From contig NZ_JAQRMY010000002.1 of assembly GCF_028613635.1 (NCBI RefSeq), positions 62,001 to 126,000 of the forward strand: a DNA stretch of 64,000 bases. The letters are read 5' to 3'. The position numbers and the translations under genes were made by a program. This document shows, one piece after another, positions 61,690 through 64,000 of this stretch. Position 1 is the stretch's first letter. Every line of letters begins with the position of its first letter. The notes beneath the pieces were generated by a model, which was given only the letters and a program-made list of their open reading frames with translations, was not told the origin of the DNA and made no database searches. Source of the stretch: Devosia sp. ZB163 (GTDB lineage: Bacteria; Pseudomonadota; Alphaproteobacteria; Rhizobiales; Devosiaceae).

Positions 61690-62760
61690 ATGGTCTTCTG
61701 GTCGCTCGCTATTGTGGTCACAGTTGTCGCCTGCGCCGCACTCTATTATGCGGGTGCGCGGCGGAGGGTCAACGCGAGCCCTGCCGTTGTAGACAGCCCT
61801 GAGGTGCAGCACCTCAGGCTTCAGCTCAAGGAAATCGAGTCCGACGCCGCCCTTGGCCGCCTTGGTCCGGCCGAAGCCGAGGCCGCCAAGGGCGAGCTGG
61901 CGCGCGAACTCCTGCGGCTGAAGGCCGGTCCCGGCGCGGTCGCGCAGGGCAACGGCAAGCGCGGCATCGTCGCCGGTGCGGCGATTGCAACGGCGCTGCT
62001 GGCCTTCGGCATCTATGGCGCTTTGGGTCGGCCGGACCTCCCGGCGCAGCCGCTGGCGACGCGGACCGACGCTGCCCCGTCCACCCTCACGCTCGACGAC
62101 GCGATTGCGCGGATCGAGGCGCAGCTGAAGCAGACCCCCGACGACCTGCGCGGCTGGACCGTCGTCGCTCCGGCCTACATGCAGCTCGGCCGTTTCGCCG
62201 ATGCGGCAACGGCCCTCCGCAAGGTGATCGAACTCGCAGGACCCAACGCCGACCGCGAGACCGATCTCGGCGAAGCCGTGATGATGGCCAATGGCGGCGA
62301 CGCCAAGGGCGAGCCGATGGAGCTGTTCCGCAGCGCTGCGGCGCGCGATCCGGCACACATCCGCTCGCGCTACTACATTGCCGGCGAGGCGACGCGCGAG
62401 GGCGACTTCGCCACCGCCAAGGCCGAATGGGAGAACCTGCTCAAGCTGTCCAAGGGCGACGAGAGCTGGGTTGCCAATGCCGAGGCGGGGCTGGCAGCGG
62501 CCGAGACCGGTCTCAACGGCGGCGCGCTCCCCGACGAGTCGGCCATTGCCGGAATGGTGGATGGCCTGTCGGCCCGGCTGATGGCCGATGGCGGTACGAT
62601 CGCAGAATGGACGCGGCTGGTGCGTTCGCGGCTTGTGCTGGGTCAAAACGACCTTGCGCAGCAGGCGTATGACCTGGCCCGCAAGGCATACCCGGATGCC
62701 GGGGATCGCGCGGAACTCGATGTTCTCGCAGCGGATAACGGATTGGTGGCAAACAAGTGA
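61690..62760 (+). CDS. ccmI: Cytochrome c maturation protein CcmI/CycH
   Basis: 356 aa. Two membrane helices: FWSLAIVVTVVACAALYYAG (3-22) and GIVAGAAIATALLAFGIYGALG (about 92-113), as in CcmI-1, then a periplasmic TPR domain (about 135-300; LRGWTVVAPAYMQLGRFADAATALRKV and similar repeats). It holds apocytochrome c for heme ligation by CcmF/CcmH. Coupled to ccmE by a 4-base overlap. Overall order ccmI-E-F equals cycHJK of rhizobia. Confidence 0.93.
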   Translation: MVFWSLAIVVTVVACAALYYAGARRRVNASPAVVDSPEVQHLRLQLKEIESDAALGRLGPAEAEAAKGELARELLRLKAGPGAVAQGNGKRGIVAGAAIATALLAFGIYGALGRPDLPAQPLATRTDAAPSTLTLDDAIARIEAQLKQTPDDLRGWTVVAPAYMQLGRFADAATALRKVIELAGPNADRETDLGEAVMMANGGDAKGEPMELFRSAAARDPAHIRSRYYIAGEATREGDFATAKAEWENLLKLSKGDESWVANAEAGLAAAETGLNGGALPDESAIAGMVDGLSARLMADGGTIAEWTRLVRSRLVLGQNDLAQQAYDLARKAYPDAGDRAELDVLAADNGLVANK

Positions 62761-63200
62761 CCCGTAAGCAGAAACGCCTGGCGATCATCGGTGGACTCGG
62801 CGCCGTACTGGTAGTGGCCGCCGGCCTGATCTTCGTCGCCCTGCGTGACCAGATCGTCTTCTTCTATTCCCCCAGCGAAGTGCAGGAACGCCAGATCGCG
62901 GCCGGCACGTCCATTCGCCTGGGCGGCCTCGTGAAGGAAGGGACCTGGACCCGTGCTGGCCAGACCTCCGATTTCGTGGTGACCGACGGGCAGACCGAGA
63001 TGCCGGTGCACTTCGTCGGCCTGCTCCCCGACCTGTTCCGCGAGGGCCAGGGCGTGGTGGTGGAAGGCAGCGTCTCCGCCACGGGCACGTTCGCCGCGAC
63101 CAACGTGCTGGCCAAGCACGACGAGAACTACATGCCGAAAGAGCTAGTGGACGAGCTCAAGAAGCGCGGCGAATGGCAGCGCGAAGGGGCACCGCTTTGA
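62757..63200 (+). CDS. ccmE: Heme chaperone CcmE/CycJ
   Basis: 147 aa with one membrane anchor (residues 8-29, LAIIGGLGAVLVVAAGLIFVAL) and a periplasmic OB-fold. The heme-binding site is LAKHDENYMPKE with H121 (covalent heme) and Y125. It carries heme from CcmC to CcmF. Length normal. GTG start overlapping ccmI. Confidence 0.96.
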   Translation: MTRKQKRLAIIGGLGAVLVVAAGLIFVALRDQIVFFYSPSEVQERQIAAGTSIRLGGLVKEGTWTRAGQTSDFVVTDGQTEMPVHFVGLLPDLFREGQGVVVEGSVSATGTFAATNVLAKHDENYMPKELVDELKKRGEWQREGAPL

Positions 63201-63230
63201 AGGTGTTGTCAGCATCGTGGCGGAAGTATA

Positions 63231-63352
63231 CCCCCACCCCTGTTCCCTCCCCGCAAGGGGGAGGGAGACCTGCGCTCGCAAGTCTTCGTAACGCACTGGT
63301 AGAAGTGTTGGCGTCTCCTCTCCCCTTGCGGGGGAGGGACAGGGTGGGGGGT
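63231..63352. repeat. Palindromic repeat between ccmE and ccmF
   Basis: CCCCCACCCCTGTTCCCTCC and its inverse (GGAGGGACAGGGTGGGGG) with CCCGCAAGGGGGAGGG inside; the same family as the blocks around g2, g3, g7 and g9. It splits an otherwise tight ccm operon by 184 bases. Confidence 0.8.
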
Positions 63353-63384
63353 GCGCTTCCCGCACCAGCAGCAGGAGGCGTGGC

Positions 63385-64000
63385 ATGACCATCGAGCTCG
63401 GCCATTTCGCCCTCGTCCTCGCCTTTGCCATTGCCGCCATCTCGGCGGTGGTGGGCCTTGCCTTCTGGCGGCGTGAGGCCGTTGCCGGCTACCTCCAGCA
63501 GGCGGCGGTACTGCAGTTCGTGCTGGTGGCGGCCGCATTCGTGGCGCTGATCCAGGCCTTCGTGACCTCGGACTTCTCGCTCAAGCTCGCCTTCGAGCAC
63601 GCCCATTCGACCCAGCCGCTGATCTACAAGATCACCGCGGTATGGGGGAACCACGAGGGCTCGATGGTCCTGTGGGTGCTGATCCTCGTGATCATGGGCG
63701 CGGCCGTCGCGGCCTTTGGGCGTAACCTGCCCAAGGACCTGATGGCGCTGGTGCTGGCGATGCAGAGCCTGCTCGCCGCGGCCTTCATCGGCTTCACCAT
63801 TTTCACCTCGAACCCGTTCCTGCGCCTGTCGCCGGCCCCGTTCGAGGGCAAGGACCTGAACCCGATCCTGCAGGACATCGGCCTCGCCATCCACCCGCCG
63901 CTGCTCTACCTCGGCTATGTCGGCTTCTCGGTCTGCTTCAGCTTCGCCATGGCGGCGCTGATCTCGGGCCGGATCGATGCCGCCTGGGCCCGCTGGGTGC
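63385..64000 (+). CDS. ccmF: Heme lyase CcmF/CycK (partial, C-terminus outside window)
   Basis: First 205 residues from ATG 63385 (AGGAGG upstream). Membrane helices at about 8-28, 40-62, 95-115, 122-142 and 172-195. The WGNHEGSMVLWVLIL motif (near 88-102), FTSNPFLRLSPAPFEGKDLNPILQDIGLAIHPPLLYLGYVG (near 145-182) are CcmF signatures. With CcmH it attaches heme to apocytochromes c such as CcoO and CcoP. Full family length is about 650 aa. Confidence 0.96.
   Translation, partial: MTIELGHFALVLAFAIAAISAVVGLAFWRREAVAGYLQQAAVLQFVLVAAAFVALIQAFVTSDFSLKLAFEHAHSTQPLIYKITAVWGNHEGSMVLWVLILVIMGAAVAAFGRNLPKDLMALVLAMQSLLAAAFIGFTIFTSNPFLRLSPAPFEGKDLNPILQDIGLAIHPPLLYLGYVGFSVCFSFAMAALISGRIDAAWARWV

Overview
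The window reads as a chromosomal segment of a high-GC alphaproteobacterium of the order Hyphomicrobiales (Rhizobiales). The evidence is a complete fixLJ/fixK/fnrN/ccoNOQP/ccoGHIS oxygen-response island, a feuNPQ-like locus close to cycHJK (ccmIEF), a chromosomal gene transfer agent (GTA) cluster, and many intergenic palindromes of the RIME type. A Devosia-like genus is a reasonable guess, but the sequence alone does not prove it.

Layout. 1-4.9 kb (minus strand): a LacI-type regulator, an FAD oxidoreductase, a sugar-binding protein and a permease (cut by the window edge), with a tandem operator just upstream of the regulator. 5.2-6.5 kb: metY. 6.6-22 kb: a membrane-anchored DUF, then fixK, hemN, fnrN, ccoS-I-H-G, ccoP-Q-O-N, a hemerythrin-like gene, a degenerate receiver, fixJ and fixL. 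Three perfect or near-perfect FNR/FixK boxes, a fourth weaker box and a FixJ-like site link these genes into one circuit: the heme-PAS kinase FixL and FixJ activate fixK, and FixK and the Fe-S protein FnrN act on hemN, ccoG and ccoN. 21.4-22.9 kb: flavodoxin-like, YCII-like and GFA-family genes.

22.9-35.9 kb: a catabolic cluster with an ABC importer lacking an ATPase, a Gfo/Idh/MocA dehydrogenase, a VOC protein, an enolase-superfamily dehydratase, an amidohydrolase, an aldehyde dehydrogenase, a D-2-hydroxyacid dehydrogenase, a luciferase-like monooxygenase, an IclR regulator, a small ABM-type monooxygenase and an FAH-type hydrolase. Two 37-bp sites of identical geometry (22939-22975 and 34578-34614) stand before its two transcription units and look like the IclR operators. 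The substrate is not identifiable; an oxidative sugar or sugar-acid route is most likely. 36-37.4 kb holds VOC, GNAT and KTSC genes.

37.4-53.1 kb: a GTA structural cluster with counterparts of g1 to g15 in the order known from Rhodobacter. It is unusual in three ways: ten palindromic repeat blocks separate its genes, two short antisense genes (DUF559 and DUF2442) sit inside it, and the g15 reading frame is cut by an in-frame TAG. Two 98-bp repeats differing at 4 positions flank the major tail gene g9.

53.1-64 kb: a small Cys-containing protein, a toxin-antitoxin pair, feuN/feuP/feuQ-like genes, a lipoprotein, an unknown 398-aa protein, a pair of FAD oxidoreductases on the minus strand, and ccmI-ccmE-ccmF for cytochrome c maturation (ccmF runs off the end). 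Cytochrome c maturation serves the c-type subunits CcoO and CcoP encoded in the same window. No rRNA, tRNA, CRISPR array or insertion sequence was seen.
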